Assembly (NCBI GenBank): GCA_900557255.1
Contig: USSA01000057.1
Coordinates: 1-16,178 of the forward strand
Direction of reading: 5' to 3'
DNA: 16,178 bases
Source: an uncultured Prevotella sp.
GTDB taxonomy: Bacteria > Bacteroidota > Bacteroidia > Bacteroidales > Bacteroidaceae
The translations under genes were made by a program, and so were the position numbers. Shown here in pieces: positions 5,648-13,589 of the stretch; within the stretch, counting starts at the first letter, position 1; each line of letters starts with the position of its first letter. The notes below the pieces were generated by a model. The model worked only from the letters and a program-made list of their open reading frames with translations. It did no database searches and had not been told where the DNA came from.

Positions 5648-5814
5648 TGCAAAGATACGCTGAAAATTTGTAACTTCCAAATTTTTAGGCAATTTTTTGC
5701 ATTGGGGGATAGAGAAAAATAAATCTATTGGAACGCCTTGTAGAATTTGTGCCTTTTCCTTGAATACCTTAATGTTATGGCGTGTTGCTTGCTTGAAATT
5801 GGAGTGAGGCTTAC
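5648..5814. repeat. Duplicated promoter region, copy 2 (167 bp), with promoter
   Basis: This is the partner of 3973-4139. On the minus strand it holds TTTG (5681-5678), 20 bases, and TATCTTTG (5657-5650), the same promoter as the PIN operon. The sequence departs from the other copy just after TTTGCA, where the rpn remnant begins. The missing shared leader resumes at about 5138 (TTTGCAACAGGCTTTAAAAG on the minus strand). Thus this promoter originally served the kinase module directly. TTTGCA on both sides (5138-5143 and 5648-5653) may be a target duplication. Confidence 0.8.
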
Positions 5815-5945
5815 TTCAATATTCAACGAATATTATTTCAGTGACTAACGAAGGCTGTTTCAGTGACTAACGAAGGCTGTTTTAGTGACTAACGAAGGCT
5901 ATTTCAGTAAGAATAGGAGGCTGTTCCAGTGAGAATAGCTTTCAG
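5814..5945. repeat. 22-bp tandem repeat array, six units
   Basis: Units start at 5814, 5836, 5858, 5880, 5902 and 5924. The units at 5836 and 5858 are identical, 5880 differs at two positions, and the outer ones decay. The core is TTTCAGTGACTAACGAAG. There are no spacers, so it is not a CRISPR array. A shorter array of the same repeat sits at 4227-4280 at the equivalent position upstream of the other promoter copy. Confidence 0.85.
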
Positions 5946-6014
5946 TTGCACTTTTTTTTCTGCATTTTTCTCTTATCCTGCAACCTTTATGTATCTTCTT
6001 GCGTCTAACCATCA

Positions 6015-6038
6015 GAATACCGAAACAGAAAGGTATTC
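6015..6038. promoter_or_regulatory. Inverted repeat before the EGVG lipoprotein gene
   Basis: GAATACC (6015-6021) and GGTATTC (6032-6038) are perfect 7-bp arms with a 10-base spacer, about 40 bases upstream of the ATG. It could be an operator or a leader hairpin. I see no convincing TAnnTTTG box in 5946-6077, so the gene may use an alternative sigma factor. Confidence 0.35.
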
Positions 6039-6077
6039 GGTATATCACGTATTTAGAAACATAAAAATAGAAATGAT

Positions 6078-6944
6078 ATGAAGAAATTTGGTATTTGGGC
6101 GGTGGCTGCCGCTTTATTCTTTGCCCCAATGGGCTTGAGTTCTTGCAGTATGGGATCTTCAGCCAGTGAAATGAAGGGAAGTCTCAACTTTACGCAGGGT
6201 GATTTGACCGAGAAGCCTTTCAAGGCAATCGACGTGGATGTGATTGCCAGCGTTTATTATACCCAGAACAATGGCGATGAATGCAGCGTTCGGTTGGATT
6301 ACTCTGCCATCAAGGATGCTGAGTTCGTACAGAAACTCAAGGAGAAACTCAAGGTGGTTTATCGTGACGGCGAGGTGAAGATCGGACTCAGCGGAAAACT
6401 CAAGGTGCCTGCCGCGTGTAACTCTGAAAAGAATAGACTCAAGATTTATATCACAAGTCCTGACCTGGTGAAGATTACGAGAGAAGGTGTGGGTTCTTTC
6501 CATGCCAAGACGATTAATAGCGACAGACTGGAAATCGATAACGAGGGTGTAGGTGCTGTCAAGATTGGGAAGATTCTAGCCAACAAACTGGAGATAACCA
6601 ACGAGGGTGTTGGCTCGGTAAATATCGATGATGTGGCTGGAGATGATATGAACATTGATAACGAAGGTGTAGGCTCGGTGAAAATCTCTAAGATTGAGAT
6701 GGGAAGTGTGAAACTGGATAATGAGGGTGTTGGCTCTGTTAATCTGGGAATGTTTAAGGGCGGCAGTCTGATTATCAAGAACGAAGGTGTGGGCAGCGTG
6801 AAAGCCAAGGTTGACTGCCAAAGTGTAAACGCTACATCCGAGGGCGTTGGCGGAGTTAACTTGAGCGGTGTAACCCGTCAGTACAATAAGAAAAAAGGTG
6901 GAATCGGAGGAATTTCTGATGGCGGATTGACAGTAAGAAAGTAA
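6078..6944 (+). CDS. DUF2807-type lipoprotein with seven EGVG repeats
   Basis: This 288-residue protein has a lipoprotein signal: basic MKKF, a hydrophobic stretch, and lipobox LSSC with C23 as the lipidated cysteine. Residues 35-130 (LNFTQGDLTEKPFKAIDVDV...) resemble the start of DUF2807, a beta-helical domain of Bacteroidota surface proteins. From about residue 137 the motif EGVG(S/A/G)(V/F) occurs seven times, mostly exactly 20 residues apart, ending EGVGGVNLSG; each unit would be one coil of a right-handed beta-helix. A Gly-rich basic tail (NKKKGGIGGISDGG) follows. It is probably anchored in the outer membrane and may face the surface. The function of DUF2807 proteins is unknown, so none is given. 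It stands alone and converges on the DUF5020 gene. Confidence 0.85.
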   Translation: MKKFGIWAVAAALFFAPMGLSSCSMGSSASEMKGSLNFTQGDLTEKPFKAIDVDVIASVYYTQNNGDECSVRLDYSAIKDAEFVQKLKEKLKVVYRDGEVKIGLSGKLKVPAACNSEKNRLKIYITSPDLVKITREGVGSFHAKTINSDRLEIDNEGVGAVKIGKILANKLEITNEGVGSVNIDDVAGDDMNIDNEGVGSVKISKIEMGSVKLDNEGVGSVNLGMFKGGSLIIKNEGVGSVKAKVDCQSVNATSEGVGGVNLSGVTRQYNKKKGGIGGISDGGLTVRK

Positions 6945-6988
6945 CGTAGGTTGTTGAAAAACAGAAAATAAAGTGGTTAAGAATTAGT

Positions 6989-7027
6989 GCGGAAAATTTT
7001 TAAAATGAATTTTTTAAAATTTTCCGC
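6989..7027. terminator. Bidirectional terminator between convergent genes
   Basis: GCGGAAAATTTTTAAAAT and ATTTTTTAAAATTTTCCGC form a long stem (one bulged base) with a two-base loop, giving A/T runs on both strands. It serves the lipoprotein gene on one strand and the DUF5020 gene on the other. Confidence 0.8.
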
Positions 7028-7044
7028 AGCTAAGAAATTCGTAA

Positions 7045-7842
7045 TTAGAAGTCCCACTTTACACCGAGGCAAGGGCGAACCATCCAGCCGGCATTGCTGC
7101 CGAAGTTGTGGCTGATTTCTACCTCGCTACCTACGCTCAGGTTCTCGCAGCCGAAGTGCTGGCCTACATTGTACCAGAGCTGTGGCTCTGTGGTGAAGAC
7201 AGTGTGCTCGGGAGTGAAGGCTATGTTGCCATCCTTGTCGAACTTCAGATTGCCATCCTTATCCTTGAAAGAACTGTGATTCTCCCACCAGAAATCTGCG
7301 AAACCGCTAAAGTTCAATCCCTTTAATCCAAAGATGTCTTTGCATCCCCAAACAGCAGTAAACTGCATTGGCACGTTCTGGTCGGTCTTGCGGATAGTCT
7401 TGTAGAGTGCCTGGAGTGTCAAGGTGTTCTTGAAACTCTTGTCGTGCATGAAATACTCCACACCGAAGAGCCAGGCATTGTTGATTGGGTAGTCTTTGTA
7501 AATACCGCCGTTATACTCTACGTGGAGGCTCAGGTTCTTCAACTTCGTGTTCTGCCAGAAGTTGAGGGCGCGCGAAATCTCGGTATAGGTTCCACCCTGT
7601 GACATGTTGTGCTCGTACTTCTTGCCTGTATCAGTGTTTGTCATCTGATCGAGGTTGAAGTCGTGGTCTACAAAGAAATAAGTGCTACCCCATTTGTCCT
7701 GCTTGAACATTTCGAGTGTGAGGGTAACAAACTTGCGGTCACTGCCGAAGTCGTAGAAAACTTGGGCGTTGGTCTGTGCTAAAGTTTTGCTCGCAGGGAG
7801 CAACGCAAGTGCCATGAGCAGTAGGCTTTTCATCTTTTTCAT
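7045..7842 (-). CDS. DUF5020 family outer-membrane protein (Tsx-like barrel)
   Basis: With the start at 7842 the product has 265 residues. This start is chosen because it gives a clean signal peptide MKKMKSLLLMALALLPASKT ending LAQ, preceded by an A-rich leader; the frame is open 13 codons further upstream, but that extension would bury the signal. The mature protein has many alternating aromatic strands (QVFYDFGSDRKFVTLTLEMF, STYFFVDHDFNLD, PQLWYNVGQHF) and ends in F (LGVKWDF), as outer-membrane barrels do. It fits the DUF5020 family, related to nucleoside-channel (Tsx) proteins; the substrate is not known. It lies downstream of glyA in the same direction but is separated by a terminator, so it is probably transcribed separately. 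Confidence 0.85.
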   Translation of the reverse strand: MKKMKSLLLMALALLPASKTLAQTNAQVFYDFGSDRKFVTLTLEMFKQDKWGSTYFFVDHDFNLDQMTNTDTGKKYEHNMSQGGTYTEISRALNFWQNTKLKNLSLHVEYNGGIYKDYPINNAWLFGVEYFMHDKSFKNTLTLQALYKTIRKTDQNVPMQFTAVWGCKDIFGLKGLNFSGFADFWWENHSSFKDKDGNLKFDKDGNIAFTPEHTVFTTEPQLWYNVGQHFGCENLSVGSEVEISHNFGSNAGWMVRPCLGVKWDF

Positions 7843-7880
7843 AAATTTTTTCTTTTCTTTATTATTTATTAAATGAAACA

Positions 7881-7909
7881 AAAAACTGCGGACGGAAGGC
7901 CCGCAGTTT
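7881..7909 (-). terminator. Intrinsic terminator after glyA
   Basis: On the minus strand AAACTGCGG (7909-7901) and CCGCAGTTT (7891-7883) form a 9-bp stem with a 9-base loop, followed by a T-run. It lies 24 bases after the glyA stop and before the DUF5020 start. Confidence 0.85.
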
Positions 7910-7932
7910 GTAATTATATTTATCCGTAACGA

Positions 7933-9213
7933 TTAGTATGCAAAGAGAGGGTAATCCTTCATTGTAGCATTCACCTTTTCGCGAACGCGGGCAATGACCT
8001 TCTCGTCCTCTGGAGCATTCAGTACCTCCTCGATGAGTTCAGCAATGAGGTGCATCATATCTTCCTTGGCGCCACGTGTGGTCATGGCTGCTGTACCCAG
8101 GCGGATACCTGATGTCTGGAAGGCAGAGCGGCTGTCGAATGGAACCATGTTCTTGTTGACTGTGATGTCGGCTGCAACCAGCGCATTCTCAGCGACTTTA
8201 CCTGTGAGATCTGGATATTTACTTCGGAGGTCTACGAGCATAGAATGGTTGTCTGTACCACCGCTCACGATACCGAATCCGCGACCGATGAGGTCATCTG
8301 CGAGTACGGCTGCATTCTTCTTTACCTGAGTAGCATACTCCTTCCATGAAGGCTGCAGATTCTCATTGAAGGCTACTGCCTTGGCAGCGATGACGTGCTC
8401 CAGCGGACCACCCTGCTGACCTGGGAATACGGCAGAATTCAAGAGCATGCTCATTTTCTTAACCTCGCCCTTCTTGGTTGTCAAACCCCATGGATTGTCA
8501 AAATCTTTGCCCATCAGAATGATACCGCCACGAGGACCACGGAGTGTCTTGTGAGTAGTAGAAGTAACGATGTGTGCATACTTCAATGGGTTGTCGAGCA
8601 GACCGGCTGCAATCAGACCTGCAGGGTGAGCCATATCGATCATGAGGAGAGCGCCTACCTCATCGGCAATCTTGCGCATGCGGGCATAATCCCACTCGCG
8701 GCTGTAAGCGCTACCACCACCGATAATCAGTTTTGGTTTGTGTTCAAGAGCCAGTTTCTCCATCTCGTCGTAGTCTACACGGCCTGTCTCCTTGTTCAGG
8801 TTGTAACCGATAGGGTTGTAGAGAATACCGGATGTATTGACGTGGCTACCATGAGAGAGGTGGCCGCCGTGGTCGAGGTTCAAGCCCATGAAGGTATCGC
8901 CTGGCTTCAATACGGCAAGCAGAACAGCAGCGTTAGCCTGAGCACCAGAGTGAGGCTGTACGTTGGCATACTCAGCACCGAACACCTTCTTTACACGCTC
9001 GATGGCGAGGTTCTCTACGATGTCAACTACCTGGCATCCGCCATAATAGCGCTTGCCTGGCAGACCCTCGGCATACTTGTTAGTAAGGTAAGAACCCATA
9101 GCGTTCATCACCTCGTCACTCACGAAATTCTCAGAAGCGATAAGCTCCATACCTTTCAGCTGGCGCTGATGTTCTCTTTCGATTAAGTCGAAAATCTCTT
9201 GATCTTTTACCAT
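7933..9213 (-). CDS. glyA: Serine hydroxymethyltransferase
   Basis: GlyA converts serine and tetrahydrofolate to glycine and 5,10-methylene-tetrahydrofolate in the cytosol, feeding one-carbon metabolism for purines, thymidylate and methionine. The protein has 426 residues, the usual length, with no gap. Family motifs are present: [10 protein letters not shown] (23-32), the glycine-rich KRYYGGCQ (54-61), [10 protein letters not shown] (85-94), and the PLP site [13 protein letters not shown] with K222 as the Schiff-base lysine. D193 and H196 in [10 protein letters not shown] contact the cofactor. The ATG at 9213 follows a purine-rich AAAGGGAA. It has its own promoter and terminator and is monocistronic. 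Confidence 0.98.
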   Translation of the reverse strand: MVKDQEIFDLIEREHQRQLKGMELIASENFVSDEVMNAMGSYLTNKYAEGLPGKRYYGGCQVVDIVENLAIERVKKVFGAEYANVQPHSGAQANAAVLLAVLKPGDTFMGLNLDHGGHLSHGSHVNTSGILYNPIGYNLNKETGRVDYDEMEKLALEHKPKLIIGGGSAYSREWDYARMRKIADEVGALLMIDMAHPAGLIAAGLLDNPLKYAHIVTSTTHKTLRGPRGGIILMGKDFDNPWGLTTKKGEVKKMSMLLNSAVFPGQQGGPLEHVIAAKAVAFNENLQPSWKEYATQVKKNAAVLADDLIGRGFGIVSGGTDNHSMLVDLRSKYPDLTGKVAENALVAADITVNKNMVPFDSRSAFQTSGIRLGTAAMTTRGAKEDMMHLIAELIEEVLNAPEDEKVIARVREKVNATMKDYPLFAY

Positions 9214-9255
9214 TTCCCTTTACTTTTTATGGTTGATGTTTAATGAAATCGGATG

Positions 9256-9287
9256 CAAAAATAAGCAATATCTCTCAAACTACCAAA
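9256..9287 (-). promoter_or_regulatory. glyA promoter
   Basis: On the minus strand TTTG (9287-9284), 20 bases, and TATTTTTG (9263-9256) match the Bacteroidota consensus exactly. The -33 box is in the loop of the pyrI terminator hairpin, and the -7 box is its U-tract. The leader to the ATG is about 40 bases. Confidence 0.75.
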
Positions 9288-9318
9288 TAAATCGTAACAT
9301 TTTGAGTGATATTGCTTA
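9262..9318 (-). terminator. pyrI terminator hairpin, overlapping the glyA promoter
   Basis: The arms TAAGCAATATCTCTCAAA (9262-9279) and TTTGAGTGATATTGCTTA (9301-9318) pair at 17 of 18 positions around a 21-base loop. On the minus strand the stem is followed by TTTTTG. It lies 28 bases after the pyrI stop. Confidence 0.75.
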
Positions 9319-9345
9319 CTTTTTGTTATAAACTACCTGTTTTTA

Positions 9346-9810
9346 TTACTTGCAGAGCTCTACTTTGCCCAATTGCTGCTCTTTGTCGCAGTAGTGGCAA
9401 CGTACGATACCGAGCACTTTGTCTACGGTATGGAAGAGGGTCTGCATAGGCTCGTTGTTGGTGATGCACTTAGGGTTGTTGCACTTTACGATGCCCTTCA
9501 ATGTATCAGGAGTCTTGACGGTCTTCTTCTCTACGATTTCGTAGTCTTTGATGATACTCAGTCCGATGTTAGGCGCAACGACGGAGAGTCGGTTGATTTC
9601 CTCATCGGTAAAATACTTGTTGGCAACCTTGATGATGCCCTTCTTGCCAATCTTCTTGCTTGGCAGGTTGTAGCCGATAGTAACAGGAGTCTCCATCTTC
9701 TCCAACTGGAGCAGATTTACTACCTGATAGGTCTTTTCGGCTGGTATATGGTCGATTACGGTACCGTTCTCGATAGCCGCAACCACTAATTGACTTTTAT
9801 TGTTTCCCAT
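9346..9810 (-). CDS. pyrI: Aspartate carbamoyltransferase regulatory subunit
   Basis: PyrI binds CTP or ATP and transmits allosteric control to the PyrB catalytic trimers in the pyrimidine pathway. The 154-residue protein has the N-terminal nucleotide-binding domain (about 1-97, with [20 protein letters not shown]) and the C-terminal zinc domain with all four ligands: C110, C115, C138 and C141. It follows pyrB on the same strand, separated by an unusual 210-base repeat region. The start at 9810 ([20 protein letters not shown]) follows an A-rich leader and gives the expected length. With an intact PyrI, the organism probably has the feedback-regulated class B type of enzyme. Confidence 0.97.
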   Translation of the reverse strand: MGNNKSQLVVAAIENGTVIDHIPAEKTYQVVNLLQLEKMETPVTIGYNLPSKKIGKKGIIKVANKYFTDEEINRLSVVAPNIGLSIIKDYEIVEKKTVKTPDTLKGIVKCNNPKCITNNEPMQTLFHTVDKVLGIVRCHYCDKEQQLGKVELCK

Positions 9811-9820
9811 CTCTTTTTTT

Positions 9821-9925
9821 TTTAATGTTGAGTGTTTAATGTTGAATGTTGAGTGTTTAATGTTGAGTGTTGAGTGTTGAATGTTGAGTGTTTAATGTTG
9901 AATGTTGAGTGTTGAATGTTGAGTG
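9821..9925. repeat. Heptamer array, 15 units, between pyrB and pyrI
   Basis: Fifteen head-to-tail heptamers follow the consensus TT(G/T)A(G/A)TG, as TTGAGTG, TTGAATG or TTTAATG in irregular order. The array starts about 10 bases upstream of the pyrI ATG. With the complementary array at 9974-10030 it forms a large inverted repeat. Confidence 0.9.
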
Positions 9926-9973
9926 AGGCTTGCGCCCTTGAGGGCCATGTTAGGTGTCCGTTAGGCAACTTAA

Positions 9974-10030
9974 CATTCAACATTCAACATTCAACATTCA
10001 ACATTCAACATTATTCAACATTATTCAATT
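9974..10030. repeat. Complementary heptamer array at the end of pyrB
   Basis: Five exact CATTCAA units (9974-10008) and a decayed continuation to about 10030 are the reverse complement of TTGAATG. The pyrB stop (10021-10023) and its last codons (SIIE) lie inside the decayed part, so the repeat appears to have grown up to, or into, the gene end. The unpaired middle (9926-9973) holds GCGCCCTTGAGGGCC, a small GC-rich palindrome. Confidence 0.85.
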
Positions 10031-10968
10031 ATGCTTTTATCGTTCTTCACATCATCGAGCGAGATGCCGAGGCAGTGGCAGAAGATAGCCTCACGCGCAT
10101 AGAGGCCATTCTGAGCCTGCTGGATATAGTATGCATGTGGATCATCATCTACATCGTAAGCAATCTCGTTCACGCGTGGCAGCGGATGCATGATCTTCAT
10201 GTTTTCCTTCGCCTTGCAGAGCATGTCGCGCTTCAGGATATACACGTTCTTTACGCGTTCATACTCCATCAGGTCGCTGAAACGCTCCTTCTGTACACGG
10301 GTCATGTAGAGGATGTCGGCACCTGCAATCACATCTTCGTTAAAGTCCTCGTGCTCAACATATTTGATGTTGTGCTCCTTACAGTAGAGTTTGTACTCTT
10401 CTGGCATGGCGAGTTCCTTAGGTGCGATGAAATGGAAGGTAGGATTGAAGTGGCGCATGGCTGTGATAAGTGAGTGAACGGTGCGGCCATATTTGAGGTC
10501 ACCCACAAGATAGATGTTCAAGTTCTCCAGGGTACCCTGGGTCTTGTAGATAGAGTAGAGGTCGAGCAGGCACTGTGAAGGATGCATGTGAGCGCCGTCG
10601 CCTGCATTTACGATAGGCACTGGTGCTACCTCACTGGCATACTGGGCTGCTCCCTCGATGAAATGGCGCATGGCGATTACATCGGCATAGTTGCTTACCA
10701 TCAGGATGGTATCCTTGAGGGTCTCACCCTTGGTGGTACTGGATGTCTTGGCATCAGAGAAACCAATGACACGGGCACCAAGACGGTTGGCAGCGGTTTG
10801 GAAACTGAGTTGGGTACGAGTAGATGGCTCGAAGAAAAGGGTCGCTACGACCTTTCCCTTCAACAACTCCCTGTTCGGGTGCTTTTCGAACTCTTGCGCC
10901 ATTTCCAGGAGGTACATGATTTTCTCCTTGGAAAGGTCTGCAATGGTCACAAAATTATGTTTTTCCAT
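10021..10968 (-). CDS. pyrB: Aspartate carbamoyltransferase catalytic subunit
   Basis: PyrB joins carbamoyl phosphate and aspartate to N-carbamoyl-aspartate, the committed step of pyrimidine synthesis. I set the start at 10968, giving 315 residues ([20 protein letters not shown]); the frame is open 65 codons further upstream, but that part would cover the promoter and looks noncoding. Carbamoyl-phosphate motif FFEPSTRT has S49-T50-R51-T52. The 80s loop is SSTTKGET with K80. Also present are H129-P130 in [10 protein letters not shown] and HPLPRV (261-266). pyrI follows on the same transcript after the heptamer repeats. It diverges from the PBP gene, sharing a symmetric promoter region. Confidence 0.97.
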   Translation of the reverse strand: MEKHNFVTIADLSKEKIMYLLEMAQEFEKHPNRELLKGKVVATLFFEPSTRTQLSFQTAANRLGARVIGFSDAKTSSTTKGETLKDTILMVSNYADVIAMRHFIEGAAQYASEVAPVPIVNAGDGAHMHPSQCLLDLYSIYKTQGTLENLNIYLVGDLKYGRTVHSLITAMRHFNPTFHFIAPKELAMPEEYKLYCKEHNIKYVEHEDFNEDVIAGADILYMTRVQKERFSDLMEYERVKNVYILKRDMLCKAKENMKIMHPLPRVNEIAYDVDDDPHAYYIQQAQNGLYAREAIFCHCLGISLDDVKNDKSIIE

Positions 10969-11001
10969 TTGAAATATGATTGAATGTTCTAAAATCGCCC
11001 C

Positions 11002-11060
11002 CAAAGTTACATAAAAAATCTGATTTATATGCGATAAATCAAAACTTTTATGTAATTTTG
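11002..11060. promoter_or_regulatory. Mirror-symmetric divergent promoter of pyrB and the PBP gene
   Basis: The pyrB -7 box (TAACTTTG, minus, 11009-11002) and the PBP -7 box (TAATTTTG, plus, 11053-11060) are placed symmetrically about base 11031. Between them ACATAAAA/TTTTATGT and GATTTAT/ATAAATC are perfect inverted arms, with five-base spacers between successive arms. TTTTATGTAACTTTG on one strand and TTTTATGTAATTTTG on the other differ at one base. No clear TTTG -33 box is seen for either promoter, so an activator may be needed. The shared dyad could bind one regulator for both directions. Confidence 0.7.
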
Positions 11061-11080
11061 CACAAATATTTAAAGAAATA

Positions 11081-13414
11081 GTGATGAGAAAGCGATTTAT
11101 ACATATTTTATGGGCTGTTTTCGGCACTGGAATACTCATGGTAATTCTTGCCTTTGTTGCCATCTGGTTTGGAATGATTGGCTACATGCCCGACATCGAG
11201 GATCTGCAGAATCCTATCAACAGATTTGCCACCCAGGTTTACTCTGCCGATGGCAAGGTGCTTGGTACGTGGAACCTGAACAAGGAGAACCGTATCGTGA
11301 TTCCTTACAAGAAGATGTCACCTTATTTAATTAAGGCGCTGGTGGCTACTGAGGATGAGCGATTCTATGAGCATTCAGGTATCGACTTCCGTGCACTGGG
11401 ACGTGCCATCGTCAAGCGTGGTATCCTGGGACAGACTAATGCGGGTGGTGGAAGTACCATCACGCAGCAGCTCGCCAAGCAGCTTTATTCTGAGAAGGCA
11501 GGCAGTACGATGGAACGATTGTTGCAGAAGCCGATAGAGTGGGTGATTGCGGTGAAGCTGGAACGCTATTATACCAAAGAGGAGATTCTGGCTCTCTATC
11601 TCAATTACTTCGATTTCCTGCACAATGCTGTAGGAATCAAGACGGCGGCCAATACCTATTTTAATAAAGAACCGAAGAATCTGACCCTCTGTGAGTCGGC
11701 AACGCTCATCGGACTGTGCAAGAATCCGTCGCTCTTCAATCCGGTTCGCTATCCGGAGAGAGCGAGGGAGCGCAGAAATGTGGTTCTTTCGCAGATGGTG
11801 AAGGCGGGATATCTGAGCCGGAGCGAGTATAGCCAGTATGCTGCTGAGCCGCTGACACTCAATTTCCACCGTACCGACCATAAGGATGGTTCGGCTACTT
11901 ATCTGCGTGAGTTCCTTCGCCAGTATATGATGGCTAAGCGTCCGGAGCGTAGTGATTATCCTTCTTGGAACCGTGCCCAGTTTGTGGTGGATTCTATCCA
12001 GTGGGAGAATGATCCGCTCTATGGATGGTGCAACAAGAACTATAAGAAGGATGGTTCGCCATACAATGTATACAGTGATGGACTGAAGGTGTTTACAACT
12101 ATCGATAGCCGTATGCAGCAGTATGCGGAAGAGGCTATGTATCAGCATGTAGCCCGCTATCTGCAGCCTCGCTTCAGTGCAGAGATAGCCCGCAAACCAA
12201 GCTCGCCATACAGCGATAAGCTGACACCGGAACAGATTAAGAGTATACTGAACCGCAGTATCACCCAGAGTGAGCGTTACCGTACGATGAAGGCTGCGGG
12301 ATATTCTGAGGATGAAATCAAGGCGGCATTCCGCAAGAAGCAGGAGATGACCGTATTTACCTATCATGGTGATATTGATACGCTGATGAGTCCGCTCGAT
12401 TCTATCCGTTATTACAAGAGTTTTCTGCGTAGCGGTTTTATGAGCATGGATCCTAAGACGGGTGCTGTGAAAGCGTATGTGGGTGGATTGGATTATACTC
12501 ATTTCATGTATGACATGGTGAGTCTGGGACGCCGGCAGGTGGGTTCTACCATCAAGCCATTCCTTTACAGTCTGGCGATGTCTAACGGCTTCCAGCCTTG
12601 CGATCTGGCGCCTAACCGTCAGCAGACCTATATGGTGGCAGGTCGTCCGTGGACACCTCGCAATGCCAACCATTCACGTGCCGGACAGATGGTACCGCTG
12701 AGTTGGGGATTGGCGCAGAGTAGCAACTGGGTGAGTGCTTATCTGATGAGTAAGCTCAATCCGCAGCAGTTCGTACAGATGTTGCGCGACTTCGGCATCA
12801 ACAATCCTGATATCCATGCATCCATGAGTCTCTGTCTGGGACCATGTGAGGTAAGTGTCAGCGAGATGGTGAGCGCTTATACCGTATTTGCCAACCACGG
12901 CATCCGTACTGCTCCAATGTTTGTGAGCCGTATCGAGGATAATGAAGGTAATACGATTGCTACCTTCCAGCCACGTATGAACGAGGTGATCAGTGCCGAT
13001 AATGCCATGAAGATGCTCACCATGCTGATGGGCGTTGTGGATAATGGTACGGCAGGAAGACTGCGCTACCGTTATAACCTGGAAGGACAGATTGGCGCCA
13101 AGACCGGTACTACCAATAACAACAGCGACGGTTGGTTTATCGGCTTTACTCCACAACTCGTAAGTGGCTGCTGGGTAGGTGGTGAGGAGCGTGATATCCA
13201 CTTCGATTCCATGAGTATGGGTCAGGGCGCTACCATGGCTTTGCCTATCTGGGCGATATTCATGAAGAAGGTTTATGCCGACCCGTCGCTGGGTATCAGT
13301 CCTGCTATCAAGTTCGATTTGCCGGAAGACTACAATCCTTGTTCCCGCAAGGCTGCCGAACAGGATGACTCAGAGGAAGTAGGAACTGGCAGTATCGACG
13401 AAGTTTTCGAATAA
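11081..13414 (+). CDS. mrcA: Bifunctional class A penicillin-binding protein (PBP1A-like)
   Basis: This enzyme polymerises lipid II into glycan strands and cross-links peptides outside the inner membrane. The 777 residues start with a short basic head and one membrane segment (about 10-30, [20 protein letters not shown]). The GT51 domain has the catalytic E91 in [24 protein letters not shown] (about 124-137) and [17 protein letters not shown]. The transpeptidase domain has S489-T-I-K492 (acyl-serine), S547-S-N549 and K674-T-G676, all complete. The acidic tail ([11 protein letters not shown]) has no extra domain. The ATG at 11081 lies about 20 bases after its -7 box. Symbol given by analogy with E. 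coli. Confidence 0.95.
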   Translation: MMRKRFIHILWAVFGTGILMVILAFVAIWFGMIGYMPDIEDLQNPINRFATQVYSADGKVLGTWNLNKENRIVIPYKKMSPYLIKALVATEDERFYEHSGIDFRALGRAIVKRGILGQTNAGGGSTITQQLAKQLYSEKAGSTMERLLQKPIEWVIAVKLERYYTKEEILALYLNYFDFLHNAVGIKTAANTYFNKEPKNLTLCESATLIGLCKNPSLFNPVRYPERARERRNVVLSQMVKAGYLSRSEYSQYAAEPLTLNFHRTDHKDGSATYLREFLRQYMMAKRPERSDYPSWNRAQFVVDSIQWENDPLYGWCNKNYKKDGSPYNVYSDGLKVFTTIDSRMQQYAEEAMYQHVARYLQPRFSAEIARKPSSPYSDKLTPEQIKSILNRSITQSERYRTMKAAGYSEDEIKAAFRKKQEMTVFTYHGDIDTLMSPLDSIRYYKSFLRSGFMSMDPKTGAVKAYVGGLDYTHFMYDMVSLGRRQVGSTIKPFLYSLAMSNGFQPCDLAPNRQQTYMVAGRPWTPRNANHSRAGQMVPLSWGLAQSSNWVSAYLMSKLNPQQFVQMLRDFGINNPDIHASMSLCLGPCEVSVSEMVSAYTVFANHGIRTAPMFVSRIEDNEGNTIATFQPRMNEVISADNAMKMLTMLMGVVDNGTAGRLRYRYNLEGQIGAKTGTTNNNSDGWFIGFTPQLVSGCWVGGEERDIHFDSMSMGQGATMALPIWAIFMKKVYADPSLGISPAIKFDLPEDYNPCSRKAAEQDDSEEVGTGSIDEVFE

Positions 13415-13423
13415 AAACCAAGG

Positions 13424-13475
13424 CATTCGCCATTTTTGCATGTATTTATTTTAAATAGTGCAAAAATGGCGAATG
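13424..13475 (+). terminator. Inverted repeat/terminator after the PBP gene
   Basis: CATTCGCCATTTTTGCA (13424-13440) and TGCAAAAATGGCGAATG (13459-13475) form a perfect 17-bp stem with an 18-base AT loop, ten bases after the stop. The following sequence is T-rich rather than a clean U-tract. Confidence 0.75.
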
Positions 13476-13478
13476 TTA

Positions 13479-13510
13479 TTTGTTTATATGCATTTTTTTT
13501 TGTATTTTTG
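13479..13510 (+). promoter_or_regulatory. pheT promoter
   Basis: TTTG (13479-13482), 20 bases, and TATTTTTG (13503-13510) match the Bacteroidota consensus perfectly. The -33 box begins three bases after the terminator stem. A leader of about 70 bases precedes the ATG; I see no T-box or leader peptide of phenylalanine codons in it. Confidence 0.8.
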
Positions 13511-13589
13511 CAGAGTTTTAGAACATGCATAGCCCGAATGATGTTTCTTAGGGTTTTTCAAAATAGAAATAAAATAAAAAATCATTATA

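Noticed and set aside
5814..5945. Possible CRISPR array
   Set aside because: The 22-bp units are directly adjacent with no spacers, and no cas genes are nearby.
5899..6129. 76-codon minus-strand frame before the lipoprotein gene
   Set aside because: Runs over tandem repeats and into the lipoprotein start; no support beyond being open.
7843..7881. 13-codon N-terminal extension of the DUF5020 protein
   Set aside because: It would place a charged segment before the signal peptide and overlaps the glyA terminator.
8395..9186. 263-codon plus-strand frame
   Set aside because: Antisense to glyA, which is unambiguous.
10969..11163. 65-codon N-terminal extension of pyrB
   Set aside because: It would cross the pyrB promoter and the PBP start; the resulting sequence is unlike any carbamoyltransferase N-terminus.
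11375..12673. 432-codon minus-strand frame inside the PBP gene
   Set aside because: Shadow of a GC-richer coding strand; the plus frame carries all transglycosylase and transpeptidase motifs.
13511..13589. Phenylalanine attenuator or T-box before pheT
   Set aside because: No leader peptide with Phe codons, no T-box core sequence and no terminator-like alternative fold was seen.
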